In this document: piece by piece, positions 1 through 9,294 of the stretch
Layout: every line of letters begins with the position of its first letter
Position numbering within the stretch: the stretch's first letter is position 1
Source of the DNA: an uncultured Caldilineaceae bacterium
Lineage (GTDB): Bacteria > Chloroflexota > Anaerolineae > Caldilineales > Caldilineaceae
Direction: 5' to 3'
Length of the DNA stretch: 64,000 nucleotides
Assembly (NCBI GenBank): GCA_951812725.1
Contig: OX638330.1
Span: forward strand, 4,753,405-4,817,404
Translations under genes and position numbers: made by a program
The notes under the pieces: generated by a model
What the model saw: the letters and a program-made list of their open reading frames with translations, nothing else
Told to the model about the DNA's origin: nothing
Database searches by the model: none

Positions 1-847
1 GATATTCCCATTTGAAAGCAACTTCTTCACAACGCCATCCGACCATGAGATGCACTTCGTAGACGAAGGCGCGGGAGAGCCGATCGTTTTCCTGCATGGC
101 AATCCCACCTGGTCTTTCGAGTTTCGGCACCTGGTCAAGGATCTTCGAACCCAGTACCGTTGCATCGCTCCCGACCATATCGGTTTCGGCCTGTCATCTC
201 GCAGCCACCAACACGCCGACTACCGGCCTGAAGCCCATGCCAGTGCGGTCGCTGCTTTGCTCGACCATCTCGACGTGCAGGACGCGACGCTGTACCTGGT
301 GGATTGGGGCGGGCCGATTGGGTTGGACTTCGCGCGCAAGCATCCGGATCGGGTCAGACGGATTGTCATTACCAACACCTGGTGTTGGCCGGTGGCGCGC
401 GATCCGCACTACGTGCTGTTCAGCTTCTTCATGTCGAGTTGGCTTGGGAAATACCTTATCAAGCGCCACAATATGTTTGTGAACAGAGTGCTGCCAATGG
501 CTGTCGCCCAGAAGGAGATTTTGACTGCGCAGGTGATGGCGCACTATCGCAATGCGCAGCCGACGCCGGAGGCGCGTGCTGCCTGTGCCGCGTTTCCGGG
601 GCACATCATCGGCGCGACCGACTGGCTGCAGTCGCTCTGGGATGATCGGGCCGCGTTCACCGCGAAACCGGCGCTGATATTCTGGGGGTTCAAAGACATC
701 GCCTTTCGGGAGAAGGAGCTCAACCGGTGGAAGGCAGAGCTGGCCGACTTTGAGGTGCACGAGTACAAGGATTGCGGACATTTCCTGGCCGAAGAAGCGC
801 CTGACCGCATGCTGCCGGCGTTGCATGCGTTTATGGAGCGGACGTAG
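1..847 (+). CDS. Haloalkane dehalogenase-like alpha/beta hydrolase, 5' truncated by the window
   Basis: The reading frame is open from base 2. The ATG at 50 is probably internal, because the upstream codons encode residues (PFESNFF) that fit the N-terminus of haloalkane dehalogenase-like hydrolases. Seen: HGNPTWS (oxyanion loop), LVDWGG with the presumed nucleophile Asp, WGFKD with the likely acid Asp, and DCGHF with the catalytic His, in the normal order. The family hydrolyses C-halogen or ester/epoxide bonds in the cytoplasm. The substrate cannot be told from sequence, and many members with this motif set are uncharacterised. The gene runs in the same direction as the next one, with a gap of about 115 bases. 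Confidence 0.85.
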   Translation, partial: IFPFESNFFTTPSDHEMHFVDEGAGEPIVFLHGNPTWSFEFRHLVKDLRTQYRCIAPDHIGFGLSSRSHQHADYRPEAHASAVAALLDHLDVQDATLYLVDWGGPIGLDFARKHPDRVRRIVITNTWCWPVARDPHYVLFSFFMSSWLGKYLIKRHNMFVNRVLPMAVAQKEILTAQVMAHYRNAQPTPEARAACAAFPGHIIGATDWLQSLWDDRAAFTAKPALIFWGFKDIAFREKELNRWKAELADFEVHEYKDCGHFLAEEAPDRMLPALHAFMERT

Positions 848-963
848 TAGGGCGATGGCAGGAATCGTCAAGTTGCCCGCTGTCCGGTAACGACGTATCA
901 GCGCAGTTTCCGGATTTCGGTGGGCGCCCCACAACGAAGAGCTGGCTACGCAAAAAGAATTCG

Positions 964-1665
964 ATGAATCGCAAACGGATCGCCGCAACTGTTGTCGGAC
1001 TGGCCCTCGCGGCCGGCGTCGGGCTGGCTATCCTTTTCTTCACCACCCGCGTGCCGGACGCTGACAGCCTGCCGGATGAGGCCGCGGCGCGGCTTGAACA
1101 ACTTCAGACTGTCCAGGGACGGCTTCAGCTGGGAAAAGAAGACCAGATGGTTGAGTACGAGTTGTGGGTGCAGCGGCCCCGTCATCTGCGCGCCGAGGCA
1201 GAACTGGAGGGTCTGGGTCGCAAGGCCGTCTATATCATGGTCTTCAACGAAGAGGAAGCCTGGATGTACGACCCGCTGCTGGACCTCGCCACCGTTACCG
1301 ATCGGACAGAAGGATCGCCCGTGGAAAGCACGCGCTTCGGCAGGTCACTGCTGGAAACGATGCCGGATGATGTGTTGGCTGCCCTGCACACGGGTGCTCT
1401 GCAGATTGTCGGTGAGGAGCCGGTGGCGGGTCGCAATGCGCTGCGGGTGCAGATGCTGCTGCCGCCGGCGCAGAATCCCCTTGCAGAGGCGGGCGAGCAG
1501 CTGACCGTCTGGCTGGACAGAAGTACATACTATCCCCTGGCCATCGAAGGCGATACCGGCTTCCGTATGCGTTTCGACTTCATCAAGTTCGATGAAGCGA
1601 TCGATCCGCGGACATTCGTCTTTTTCCCGCCACCGGGCGCGAACGTGCGTCGGATCGGTGAGTAA
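964..1665 (+). CDS. Exported LolA/RseB-like protein, single N-terminal membrane anchor
   Basis: This is a 233-residue protein. Residues 7-28 form one hydrophobic segment after a basic N-terminus (MNRKR), which suggests a signal anchor or uncleaved signal peptide. The rest is a predicted beta-rich extracytoplasmic domain, with alternating strands such as VQGRLQLG, MVEYELWVQ and KAVYIMVFNEEEAWMYDP. This resembles the lipoprotein-carrier (LolA/LolB/RseB) half-barrel fold, which binds lipids or acylated peptides. The fold call comes from pattern only. Its end overlaps the GTG start of the MFS gene by 8 bases, so the two are probably co-translated. No good Shine-Dalgarno sequence precedes the ATG. 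Confidence 0.6.
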   Translation: MNRKRIAATVVGLALAAGVGLAILFFTTRVPDADSLPDEAAARLEQLQTVQGRLQLGKEDQMVEYELWVQRPRHLRAEAELEGLGRKAVYIMVFNEEEAWMYDPLLDLATVTDRTEGSPVESTRFGRSLLETMPDDVLAALHTGALQIVGEEPVAGRNALRVQMLLPPAQNPLAEAGEQLTVWLDRSTYYPLAIEGDTGFRMRFDFIKFDEAIDPRTFVFFPPPGANVRRIGE

Positions 1666-2956
1666 CCAGGAGCCGCGCGCGGACGAGCGCGTAGAGATGC
1701 CGCGGGGCTTTGCCCGTTTTCGCAATATCCTGGCGGCCTGCATCGCCACCCGGCTGGCAGTCGATACGACGACCCAACTCTTCTTCCCCTACCTGCGGAC
1801 GGTTGCGCTGGGGCTGGGGATGGATATCGTTGTGCTGGGCCGTCTTGTCAGTCTGCGCAGCCTGGCGGGGCTGAGCGCGCCGCTGTTCGGCAGCGCTGCG
1901 GACAACTACGGCTACCGGCGCATCATGCGCTTGTCGCTGCTATTGATAGCGGCGGGCATGTTTCTGCTGGGCAGCGGCGCCGGGGTCTGGTCGGTCGTCG
2001 TTGGCATGATCGTGTCGGGGGCGGGGCTGACGGGCTTCCTGCCGACCTGCCAGGCGTATATCAGCGCGCGATTACCGTTTGCGCAGCGGGCGCGGGGCAT
2101 TGGGATATTGGAATACTCCTGGGCCCTGGCGGGCATAATCGGTCTGCCGCTGATGGGCTTTCTCTTTGGCCGCTTCAGCTGGAGACTCCCGTTCTTCGTG
2201 CTGGGCGGGGCGATGCTGGCGGGCTGGGTTTTGATTAGACTTTTGCCGGAAGCAACGGCCGGCGTCCCGGTGATGGACCCCGAAAGGGCGCGGCGTCGGG
2301 AAGCGGCCCGAAAGAGGCTCAGGAGCCGCTCTTTCACTCCTCTACTCTCTTCCCTCCCCCCTCTACGCGCGCCGACTATTACAGGTCTCTTCGATCTCGG
2401 CCCAAACTGGCGCCCGGCCCTGGCCGTTATCAGCGCAAACGCGCTCTTCTATTTCAGCCAGGTACACATCCTGATTGCGCACGGCGCGTGGCTGGAAACC
2501 GAATACGGACTGGTTCCGGAAACGCTGGGCCTGGTGGCTTTTGCGCAGGGCGCGGCGGACCTGTGCGGCAGTGTGCTCGTCTCGTTGATTACGGACCGGG
2601 TCGGCAAGAAACGGGCCGTGCAGGCCGGGATGCTGGGATCGCTGCTGGTCTACATGTCGCTGCCGGTTATCAATGTGGGGCTGGCGCCGGTGGTTGCGGC
2701 TCTGGTGCTGCTGCGGTTCGTGTTCGAATATGGGATCGTGAGCGCGATCGCCCTGATCAGCGAACAGGCGCCGGACCGGCGGGGCAAGCTGATCTCCCTC
2801 TCGGTGGCGCTCAATCTGCTGGGCTCCACGTTCAGCGGCTTTACGGGACCGTGGATGTATACCCGTTTCGGCGTGTGGGGGCTGGGGCCGGTGGCGGCGG
2901 TGGGTACCCTTTTTGCGTTTGTCCTGTTGACAGTTTGGGGGCGCGAGTCGGCCTGA
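1658..2956 (+). CDS. MFS transporter (paralogue 1)
   Basis: This is a twelve-helix major facilitator. The GTG at 1658 is chosen because it overlaps the preceding stop and gives an N-terminus (SNQEPRADER) that matches the paralogue at 4489 (TSQQPRADEP). An ATG-like start further upstream would run back into the previous gene. Seen: the loop 2-3 motif (LFGSAADNYGYRR), a central cytoplasmic loop of about 40 residues, and a loop 8-9 repeat (LITDRVGKKRAVQ). It flanks, with its paralogue, a GH32-like glycosidase, so sugar or oligosaccharide transport is plausible but unproven. Confidence 0.8.
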   Translation: MSNQEPRADERVEMPRGFARFRNILAACIATRLAVDTTTQLFFPYLRTVALGLGMDIVVLGRLVSLRSLAGLSAPLFGSAADNYGYRRIMRLSLLLIAAGMFLLGSGAGVWSVVVGMIVSGAGLTGFLPTCQAYISARLPFAQRARGIGILEYSWALAGIIGLPLMGFLFGRFSWRLPFFVLGGAMLAGWVLIRLLPEATAGVPVMDPERARRREAARKRLRSRSFTPLLSSLPPLRAPTITGLFDLGPNWRPALAVISANALFYFSQVHILIAHGAWLETEYGLVPETLGLVAFAQGAADLCGSVLVSLITDRVGKKRAVQAGMLGSLLVYMSLPVINVGLAPVVAALVLLRFVFEYGIVSAIALISEQAPDRRGKLISLSVALNLLGSTFSGFTGPWMYTRFGVWGLGPVAAVGTLFAFVLLTVWGRESA

Positions 2957-2990
2957 CGGCTCGCACTGAGATTGGGCACGGGGGCAGATC

Positions 2991-4418
2991 ATGACAGTTC
3001 TTTACCGACCTGACGACGGCGTAGCAGGTGACTTCATCCCCTTCTATTGGGAGGGCGACTACCACCTCTTTTACATCAAAGAATACGCAGAAGAGACCGG
3101 CCATGGCCCGGGCCGGCCCTGGTATCATCTGGTGACGCGCGACTTTGTCCACTTCGAGGAATGGGGCGAGGCGATCACACATGGGGCCCCTGATGAGCAG
3201 GACGTCGATGTTGGCACAGGCTCAGTGATCGCGGGCGACGGCATTTTCTACATCTATTTTACGGGCATCAATCCATCCTTCGCCGGTACCGGCAAGGCGG
3301 CGCAGGTGGTGATGCGCGCCACCAGCACTGACCTGCGTACGTGGCATAAGGACCCGGACTTCAAGTTCTTTGCGCCTACAGAGCTTGGATATGAGTTGGA
3401 CGACTGGCGCGATCCCTTTGTCTTCTGGAACGAGGCGGCCGGGGAATACTGGATGCTGATGACGGCGCGGCGGGATAGCGGACCGGTTCGCAACCGGGGC
3501 TGCATCGGCCTGGCGGTCAGCTCCGACCTGGTGAACTGGGAGGGGCGGCCGCCGCTGTGGGCGCCGGATGAGGTCTGGGCGCACCCGTGCCCGGACCTGT
3601 TTCGTCACGGCGATCGGTGGTACCTAGTCTACTCGGTCTCGAGGGAGTGGATAGCCACCCATTACCGGATGGCGCACAGCTTGGAGGGGCCTTGGATGTC
3701 TGCAGCCGACGATATGTTTGATGGTCTTGTCTACGGCGCAGCCAAGACGGCGGGAGACGGATCGCAGCGCTATACTTTTGGCTGGCTGCCGACGCGCGCC
3801 GGCGAGTCCGACGATGGCGACTGGCTGTGGGGCGGCAATCTGGTCGTCCACGAGGTTGTGCCGCAGCCGGACGGGTCGCTGACGGTACGCATACCTGCGA
3901 CGGTCGCCGGGGCTTTCAGTAGGCAGGCACCGCTTCTGCCGCAACCGGTGCTCGGCAGCTGGGATGTTCAGGGGGAAAGCGCCGCGACATCTGCAATCAG
4001 CCGCTACGCGCTGATGACGCTGGGGGAGATGCCGGACGAGTGTCTGATTGAGGCGACTGTGACGTTCGGGCCAGGGTTGATCAACTGCGGCCTGCTGCTG
4101 CACGCCAGCGATGATCTGGAGTCCTACTACCAGGTGCGGCTGGAGCCGGCAAGGAACAGGGTCGTGCTGGACCGCTGGTCGCCACAGTTCAGCGTAACCA
4201 CGACGAATCCGCCCTTAATGCTCGAACGCAGGGTCGAACTGGCGCCGGACAGACCGATTAAGGTGCAGCTGCTGGTCGACGGCACGGCGCTGGTGGTCTA
4301 TGTCGATGGGCGGGTGGCGCTTTCGGGCCGGATATATGACCGGCGCGAGGGCGCGCTGGGCCTCTTCGCGACCGAGGGCGAGGCCCGGTTTGACGGGATC
4401 AGGATGGCAACCAGATAG
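2991..4418 (+). CDS. GH32-like (five-bladed propeller) glycoside hydrolase
   Basis: The protein has 475 residues. Residues 1-310 show GH32/GH43-type blades. The N-terminal strand ends GDFIPFYWEGDYHLFY and carries the likely nucleophile Asp (GD). HLVTRDFVHFEEWGEA follows, then the transition-state Asp in DDWRDPFVFW. The third family motif (normally ECPD) reads HPCPDLF, so the expected acid/base Glu is not at its usual place. The C-terminal ~150 residues form a lectin-like beta sandwich (YYQVRLEPARNRVVLDRW), as in GH32 enzymes. The family acts on fructosides and related glycosides. The substrate is unknown, and an inactive or retuned enzyme is possible. No signal peptide is seen, so it is probably cytoplasmic. 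Confidence 0.72.
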   Translation: MTVLYRPDDGVAGDFIPFYWEGDYHLFYIKEYAEETGHGPGRPWYHLVTRDFVHFEEWGEAITHGAPDEQDVDVGTGSVIAGDGIFYIYFTGINPSFAGTGKAAQVVMRATSTDLRTWHKDPDFKFFAPTELGYELDDWRDPFVFWNEAAGEYWMLMTARRDSGPVRNRGCIGLAVSSDLVNWEGRPPLWAPDEVWAHPCPDLFRHGDRWYLVYSVSREWIATHYRMAHSLEGPWMSAADDMFDGLVYGAAKTAGDGSQRYTFGWLPTRAGESDDGDWLWGGNLVVHEVVPQPDGSLTVRIPATVAGAFSRQAPLLPQPVLGSWDVQGESAATSAISRYALMTLGEMPDECLIEATVTFGPGLINCGLLLHASDDLESYYQVRLEPARNRVVLDRWSPQFSVTTTNPPLMLERRVELAPDRPIKVQLLVDGTALVVYVDGRVALSGRIYDRREGALGLFATEGEARFDGIRMATR

Positions 4419-4488
4419 CTTTCTGCAGCGGGCAACTTGATGGCAACGGTCTTCTTCTTATCCACAGGCGCGACCTTGCGCCGTATTC

Positions 4489-5838
4489 ATGACTAGCCAG
4501 CAGCCGCGCGCAGACGAGCCGCGGGGTTTCTCCGAGTTCCACCGTATCCTGGCGGCCTGTGTCGCCACCCGGATCGTCGTCGACACATCGATCCAACTCT
4601 TCTACTCTTTCCTGCAGATCATTTCGTTGGGGATGGGCCTGAACGTCGTCATGCTGGGGCGGATGCTGAGCCTGCGCAGCGCGGTGGGGCTGAGCGCGCC
4701 GCTGTTCGGCAACACGGCGGATCGGTACGGCTACCTGCGCGTCATGCGCGTGGCCCTTGTACTGGCCGCGGCCGGCACCTTTCTGCTGGGCAGCGGGGGC
4801 GGGTTCTGGACGGTGGCGGCCGGGATGGTCCTGTCGGGTGTGGGGTTGACGGGCTTCATTCCGACCGTCCTGGCGTACATCAGCGCGCAGCTGCCCTTTG
4901 CGCAGCGGGCGCGCGGCATCGGTATCCTGGAGTACTCGTGGGCCCTGGCGGGGATCTTTGGCCTTTCGCTGATGGGTCTCCTGTTCGATCATTTCAGCTG
5001 GCGGCTTCCTTTTCTCGTTCTGGGTGCGGCGATGCTCGGGAGTTGGGCACTGCTCGGCCTGTTGCCGAAGGCGCCCAGAGGTGTAGAGGTCACAGCGGGC
5101 ACGGACAGCGAAGCGGGCGGGCCGGCGGAGGCGACCGCGGCAGGTGGAGAAGGCGGGGCAGGCAAGGCCGTCGGGAAAGAGAATGTACCGCCTTACACCG
5201 CTCGCCTTTCGACCATCACGCCTGGCGCGGTGCGGCGCATCACGGACCTTTTCGATCTCGGTTGGAACTGGCGCTCGGCATACGCGGTCATCGGCGCGAA
5301 CTGCTTCTTCCTATTCAGCCAGGGCCACGTGATGATTGCGCACGGCGTCTGGCTGCAGAGCGAATACGGCCTGACTGCGTCAGGCTTGGGGCTGGCGGCG
5401 CTGGCCCAGGGCGCGGCGGACCTGGCGGGGGCGGTACTGGTCTCGTTGATCACGGACCGGATCGGCAAGAAGCGATCGTTTCAGGCGGGGATTCTCGGTT
5501 CGACGCTGTTCTACGGCCTGCTGCCCGTTGTCAATATCGGGCTGTGGCCGGTCATGGTTATGCTGGTGCTGCTGCGTTTTGCGTACGAGTACGGGCTTGT
5601 GAGCGCCATCGCGTTGATCAGCGAACAGGCCCCGGACCGGCGGGGCAAATTGATGTCGCTGACGGTGGCGATCAATCTGGTGGGCATTACGTTCACCGGG
5701 TTTACGGGGCCGTGGATGTACACTCGCTTCGGCGCGTGGGGGCTGGGGCCGGTGGCGGCCGGTTGTACGCTGGCGGCGTTTGTTCTGGTGACGGTGTGGG
5801 GGCGGGAATCAGCGGGAACTGCGGAGGGCAGTGGTTAG
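4489..5838 (+). CDS. MFS transporter (paralogue 2)
   Basis: This 449-residue, twelve-helix MFS protein is clearly a duplicate of the gene at 1658. The N-terminus, motif LFGNTADRYGYLRVMR, the stretch IGILEYSWALAGI, motif LITDRIGKKRS and the C-terminal helices all correspond. It differs by a longer Gly/Ala-rich central loop (about residues 195-235) before a shared TDLFDLGWNWR motif. A 70-base gap separates it from the glycosidase. The two transporters around one hydrolase suggest uptake or export of related substrates. Confidence 0.82.
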   Translation: MTSQQPRADEPRGFSEFHRILAACVATRIVVDTSIQLFYSFLQIISLGMGLNVVMLGRMLSLRSAVGLSAPLFGNTADRYGYLRVMRVALVLAAAGTFLLGSGGGFWTVAAGMVLSGVGLTGFIPTVLAYISAQLPFAQRARGIGILEYSWALAGIFGLSLMGLLFDHFSWRLPFLVLGAAMLGSWALLGLLPKAPRGVEVTAGTDSEAGGPAEATAAGGEGGAGKAVGKENVPPYTARLSTITPGAVRRITDLFDLGWNWRSAYAVIGANCFFLFSQGHVMIAHGVWLQSEYGLTASGLGLAALAQGAADLAGAVLVSLITDRIGKKRSFQAGILGSTLFYGLLPVVNIGLWPVMVMLVLLRFAYEYGLVSAIALISEQAPDRRGKLMSLTVAINLVGITFTGFTGPWMYTRFGAWGLGPVAAGCTLAAFVLVTVWGRESAGTAEGSG

Positions 5839-6246
5839 TGGTCAGTGGTTAGTGGTCAGTGGTCGGTTGCAAGAAACGTTGTGGGGGCGCGGAACTGCAG
5901 GGGGAACTGCGGGGGTTGAGGGGCTGAGACAGCGAGTGGGGGGCAGAGACTGTTGGCTAGACACTTTGCTGGGGAAGAACAGACACGGTGGCGAGCCTAG
6001 GGGGGCGTTGCGGGGGCGCAGCCCCTGCACAAGGGAGGGCCGAAGGCCCGACCGCCCAAAGCTGCAGTGGTCGGTGGTTAGTGGATGGAGTAGGTGCAGA
6101 GGTTGGCAGGGAGTAGTGATTTGCGCCGTTCAGGTTAGACGTGCCATGATGATTTTGCTTTCTCCATCAGACAGTTTGGGTAGACCGGAGGCCGCTGCAC
6201 GGGCGGCTGTGGTTGGCCCGCACACACGGTACTGAGGAATCTTGAC
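5839..6246. repeat. Gap with structured GC-rich repeat, copy A (core 6000-6057)
   Basis: No gene is seen here. The first 40 bases are a degenerate AGTGGT(T/C)AGTGGTC tandem. Bases 5948-5999 hold the left shoulder shared with copies B, E and F (TGTTGGCTAGACAC...ACACGGTGGCGAGCC). The core at 6000-6057 contains a GGGGC-gca-GCCCC hairpin and a GGGCC-gaa-GGCCC hairpin, enclosed by GGGCG and CGCCC. The same core recurs at 12382, 13898, 27983, 30401 and 30567, always on the same strand. Short AGTGG-type repeats resume after the core. The sulfatase Shine-Dalgarno (GAGGA) lies at the right end. Confidence 0.85.
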
Positions 6247-7587
6247 ATGAACATTATCTATTTGCATTCGCACGACACGGGCCGGTATCTGCAGCCGTAC
6301 GGCCATGCGGTGCCTGCGCCCAATTTGCAGCGGCTGGCGGAGGAGGGCGTTCTGTTCCGGCGGGCGTTCAGCGCGGCGCCGACGTGCTCGCCGAGCCGGG
6401 CCTGTCTGCTGACGGGCCAGAGCTCGCATTCCTGCGGGCAGCTGGGGCTGGCCAACCGGGACTTTTTCCTGCAGCATCCGGAACGGCACCTGGCAAACTT
6501 TCTGCGCGGCCACGGCTACAGCACCGCTCTGTGCGGCTTTCAACACCTGACGCTCGATTCGCGTGCGCTGGGCTACGAGTGGATCGCCGAGGCCGACCCG
6601 CCCGGGTCGCGGGGGCCGGAGTACAGAACGGAGGCTGCGGTCGAGTTCATCAACCGGGGGCATGACCGGCCCTTCTTCCTGACGGTGGGTTATTCCGAGA
6701 CCCATCGCGTCTTTCCGGAGCCGAGCGAGGAGGAGGACGAGCGCTATACGCTGCCGCCGGCGCCGCTGCCCGATACGCCGGAGACCCGCTACGATATGGC
6801 CTCCTACAAGCGCATGGCCAAGATCCTGGACGACCAGGTCGGGATCGTTCTGGAGGCGCTGGAAAAAGCGGGACTGGCCGAGGATACGCTGTTCATCTAC
6901 ACGACCGACCACGGGCTGGCTTTCCCCGGCATGAAGTGCACGCTGACCGATCACGGTTTCGGCGTTTCGCTGATCGTGCGCGGACCACACGGCTTTAGCG
7001 GCGGCAAGGTCGTGGACGGCATGGTTTCGCAGATCGACATTTACCCGACGCTGTGCGAGCTGCTGAACGTGGAGCGGCCGGCGTGGCTGCAAGGGCGCTC
7101 TGTTGTGCCGTTGGTGACGGGTACGGCGGATGAGATCAATGAGGAGATTTACGGGGAGGTGAGCTATCACGCGGGCTATGAGCCGAAACGGGCGGTGCGC
7201 ACGCAGCGCTGGAAGTACATCCGGCGTTTTGATCAGTGGGCGACGACGACGATGCCGAATATCGATAACGGGCCGAGCAAGCAGTATCTGATGGACAACG
7301 GCCTGGCCGAGCGCAGGGTGCATGAGGAGGCGCTCTACGATCTGATCTATGATCCGAACGAAGCCTGCAACCTGGTGAACGATCCTGCATACGCCGAGCC
7401 GCTGGCGGAGATGCGCGGCCGGCTGTCGGCATGGATGGAGCGAACCGATGACCCGCTGTTGCGGGGCCCTGTGCCAATGCCGGAGGGGGCTTACGTGGAC
7501 AGCCCGGGCGACGCCCACCCGGGTGTTTCGGAACGCGACTCGGTCAGCCGGTGGCTGCGGCGGGAGAAGCTGGATATTCGGGGATAG
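6247..7587 (+). CDS. Sulfatase (Cys type, needs formylglycine maturation)
   Basis: This 446-residue protein is an alkaline-phosphatase-fold sulfatase. The signature CSPSR lies at residues 47-51, and Cys47 is the residue expected to become formylglycine. LLTGQSSH follows, as in the family. Further along are TTDHGLAFPG (metal-binding Asp-His) and a C-terminal region with RTQRWKYIRRFDQ. No signal peptide is seen, so it is likely cytoplasmic, as in many carbohydrate sulfatases that act on imported oligosaccharides. A Cys-type sulfatase can be matured by the anSME-like radical SAM enzyme at 30646. Substrate unknown; sulfated polysaccharide fragments are the reasonable guess. Confidence 0.9.
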   Translation: MNIIYLHSHDTGRYLQPYGHAVPAPNLQRLAEEGVLFRRAFSAAPTCSPSRACLLTGQSSHSCGQLGLANRDFFLQHPERHLANFLRGHGYSTALCGFQHLTLDSRALGYEWIAEADPPGSRGPEYRTEAAVEFINRGHDRPFFLTVGYSETHRVFPEPSEEEDERYTLPPAPLPDTPETRYDMASYKRMAKILDDQVGIVLEALEKAGLAEDTLFIYTTDHGLAFPGMKCTLTDHGFGVSLIVRGPHGFSGGKVVDGMVSQIDIYPTLCELLNVERPAWLQGRSVVPLVTGTADEINEEIYGEVSYHAGYEPKRAVRTQRWKYIRRFDQWATTTMPNIDNGPSKQYLMDNGLAERRVHEEALYDLIYDPNEACNLVNDPAYAEPLAEMRGRLSAWMERTDDPLLRGPVPMPEGAYVDSPGDAHPGVSERDSVSRWLRREKLDIRG

Positions 7588-7594
7588 TGGTCAG

Positions 7595-7630
7595 TGGCCG
7601 GTAGCTGACAGTAGGTGCAGCTACCGGCCA
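7595..7630. terminator. Perfect 13-bp hairpin between convergent genes
   Basis: TGGCCGGTAGCTG pairs perfectly with CAGCTACCGGCCA around a 10-base loop, between the sulfatase and aminotransferase ends. An ATTTTT run follows, but only after 8 bases on the + strand. It is probably a shared terminator or mRNA 3' end stabiliser. Confidence 0.55.
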
Positions 7631-7636
7631 CAGGAA

Positions 7637-8998
7637 TCATTTTTCGCCGAGGGCGAATACCAGCGCCTCGACGAGGAGATCGATTTCGGACTCGGTCGCC
7701 ACGAGCGGCGGGGCTACGATCAGGATGTTGCCGAGGCCGGGAACGGTGTTGCCGTTGCGTCCGAGGATGACGCCGGCCTGCTTGCAGCGGCCCAGGACCG
7801 CCAGCACTTCGGCGTCGTCGAGGGGCTGTTTGGACTCCTTGTCGGCCACAAGTTCGAGGCCCAGGAGCAGCCCGCGGCCGCGCGCTTCGCCCACCCACGG
7901 GTGCGTTGACAGATTCTCCAGCTGCGCCAGCGCGTAGTCCCCCACGCTGCGGGCTTTCTCCACCAGACCTTCTTCTTCCACGATCTGAAGATTGCGCAGG
8001 CCGACGGCGGTGCTGACGGGATGGCCGCCGAAGGTGTTGATGTGGCGGAAGTGGCTCAGGTCGCCGGCCTCGCCCATGAAGGCGTCGAAGATGTACTCTT
8101 GCACGGCGGTCGCGGCGAGGGGCATGTAGCCGCTCGAAAGCCCTTTTGCCATGGTGATAATGTCCGGCTTTACCTGCCAGTGGTCGTGGCCGAAGAGTTT
8201 GCCGGTGCGGCCATAGCCGGAGACGACTTCGTCGAAGATGAGGAGTACGCCGTACTCGTCGCAGATTTCGCGCACGCGCGGCAGGTATTCGTCGGGCGGG
8301 ACCAGGACGCCGCCGCCGGAGATGATCGGCTCCATCAGGACTGCGGCGACGGTCTCCGGCCCCTCGTAGATGATGGTCTCCTCGATCGCCTGGGCGCAGG
8401 CGATGCCGTGCTCGGCCGGGGTGAGTTTGGGGTGGGCGCGGTAGGGATAGGGCGGCGGGACGTGGATGAAGCCGGGCGCCATCGGCCCGTATCCGATCTT
8501 GCGCTCGGCCTGGCCGGTGGCGCTCATCGCGGCGAGCGTGTTGCCGTGGTAGGCGCGGTGGCGGGAGATGATCTTGTAGCGGGTGGCGCCGCCGGGTTTG
8601 CCGGACTGCAGGTGGTACTGGCGGGCGAGCTTGAAGGCGGCTTCGTTGGCTTCGGAGCCGCTGGAGGAGAAATAGACGCGGCCGGGCCAGCCGAGCATTT
8701 CCAGAATCTTGTCGGCAAGCTGCGCGCCGGGTGCGTGGGTCATGGTGGGGGCGAGATAGGGGAGCTCGGTCATCTGGGCGGCGGCGGTTTCGGCGAGTTC
8801 GGTGCGGCCGTAGCCGATGTTGACACACCAGAGGCCGGCCATGGCGTCGAGGTAGCGGCGGCCCTGGTCATCTTCCAGGTAGCAGCCATCGCCGCGCACG
8901 ATGAGCGTAGGCGGGGTGTCGGCCAGCGGTTTGTGCTGGGTGAGGGGATGCCAGAGGGCGCGTACGTCGAGTTCGGAGATGGAAGGGGCAACGGTCAT
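7637..8998 (-). CDS. Class III (omega-amino acid) PLP aminotransferase
   Basis: The protein has 453 residues from the ATG at 8998 (MTVAPSISELDVRALWHPLTQHKP). A longer frame upstream looks non-coding. Seen: YLDAMAGLWCVNIGYG near the N-terminus, SSSGSEANEAAFKLARQY (PLP phosphate region), LLIFDEVVSGYGRTG (Asp contacting the PLP ring nitrogen), and ITMAKGLSSGYMPLAAT with the Schiff-base Lys. The family moves amino groups from omega-amino acids or amines (beta-alanine, taurine, GABA, putrescine) to pyruvate or 2-oxoglutarate in the cytoplasm. Substrate not predictable. It is transcribed alone. Confidence 0.93.
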   Translation of the reverse strand: MTVAPSISELDVRALWHPLTQHKPLADTPPTLIVRGDGCYLEDDQGRRYLDAMAGLWCVNIGYGRTELAETAAAQMTELPYLAPTMTHAPGAQLADKILEMLGWPGRVYFSSSGSEANEAAFKLARQYHLQSGKPGGATRYKIISRHRAYHGNTLAAMSATGQAERKIGYGPMAPGFIHVPPPYPYRAHPKLTPAEHGIACAQAIEETIIYEGPETVAAVLMEPIISGGGVLVPPDEYLPRVREICDEYGVLLIFDEVVSGYGRTGKLFGHDHWQVKPDIITMAKGLSSGYMPLAATAVQEYIFDAFMGEAGDLSHFRHINTFGGHPVSTAVGLRNLQIVEEEGLVEKARSVGDYALAQLENLSTHPWVGEARGRGLLLGLELVADKESKQPLDDAEVLAVLGRCKQAGVILGRNGNTVPGLGNILIVAPPLVATESEIDLLVEALVFALGEK

Positions 8999-9294
8999 TT
9001 TTGTTCTCGCTTCTTCGGTGGAGTTGGTGTCGTTTATGGTGGGATGATACCAGCATCTGGCGATCCGGTCTACAAAGCGCCTTAGGCTTTTCTTCCGCAT
9101 GCCCTGCACAGTTGAATGAAGCCGAACAGGCGCCGGAACTACGGTTCAGACAGTGCAGCCAATGCCGTGTATCTTCGCAATAGATATGATAGAATGCGGA
9201 CAGATGCACTTGCCAGTTGAGGATCGTTCAGTTCTTAGTGGAGGATCTCACAAGCATGAACTGACCATTGAAAGCGATAGGACGGGAGTCGAAA

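Noticed and set aside
6130..7518. A 462-codon open frame antisense to the sulfatase gene
   Set aside because: Its product is Arg/His-rich without domains. It exists because of the GC-rich third positions of the sulfatase, whose motifs are clear.
7491..8828. Long shifted frame over the aminotransferase gene
   Set aside because: Arg/Pro-rich composition typical of a wrong frame in high-GC DNA; the correct frame has all PLP motifs.
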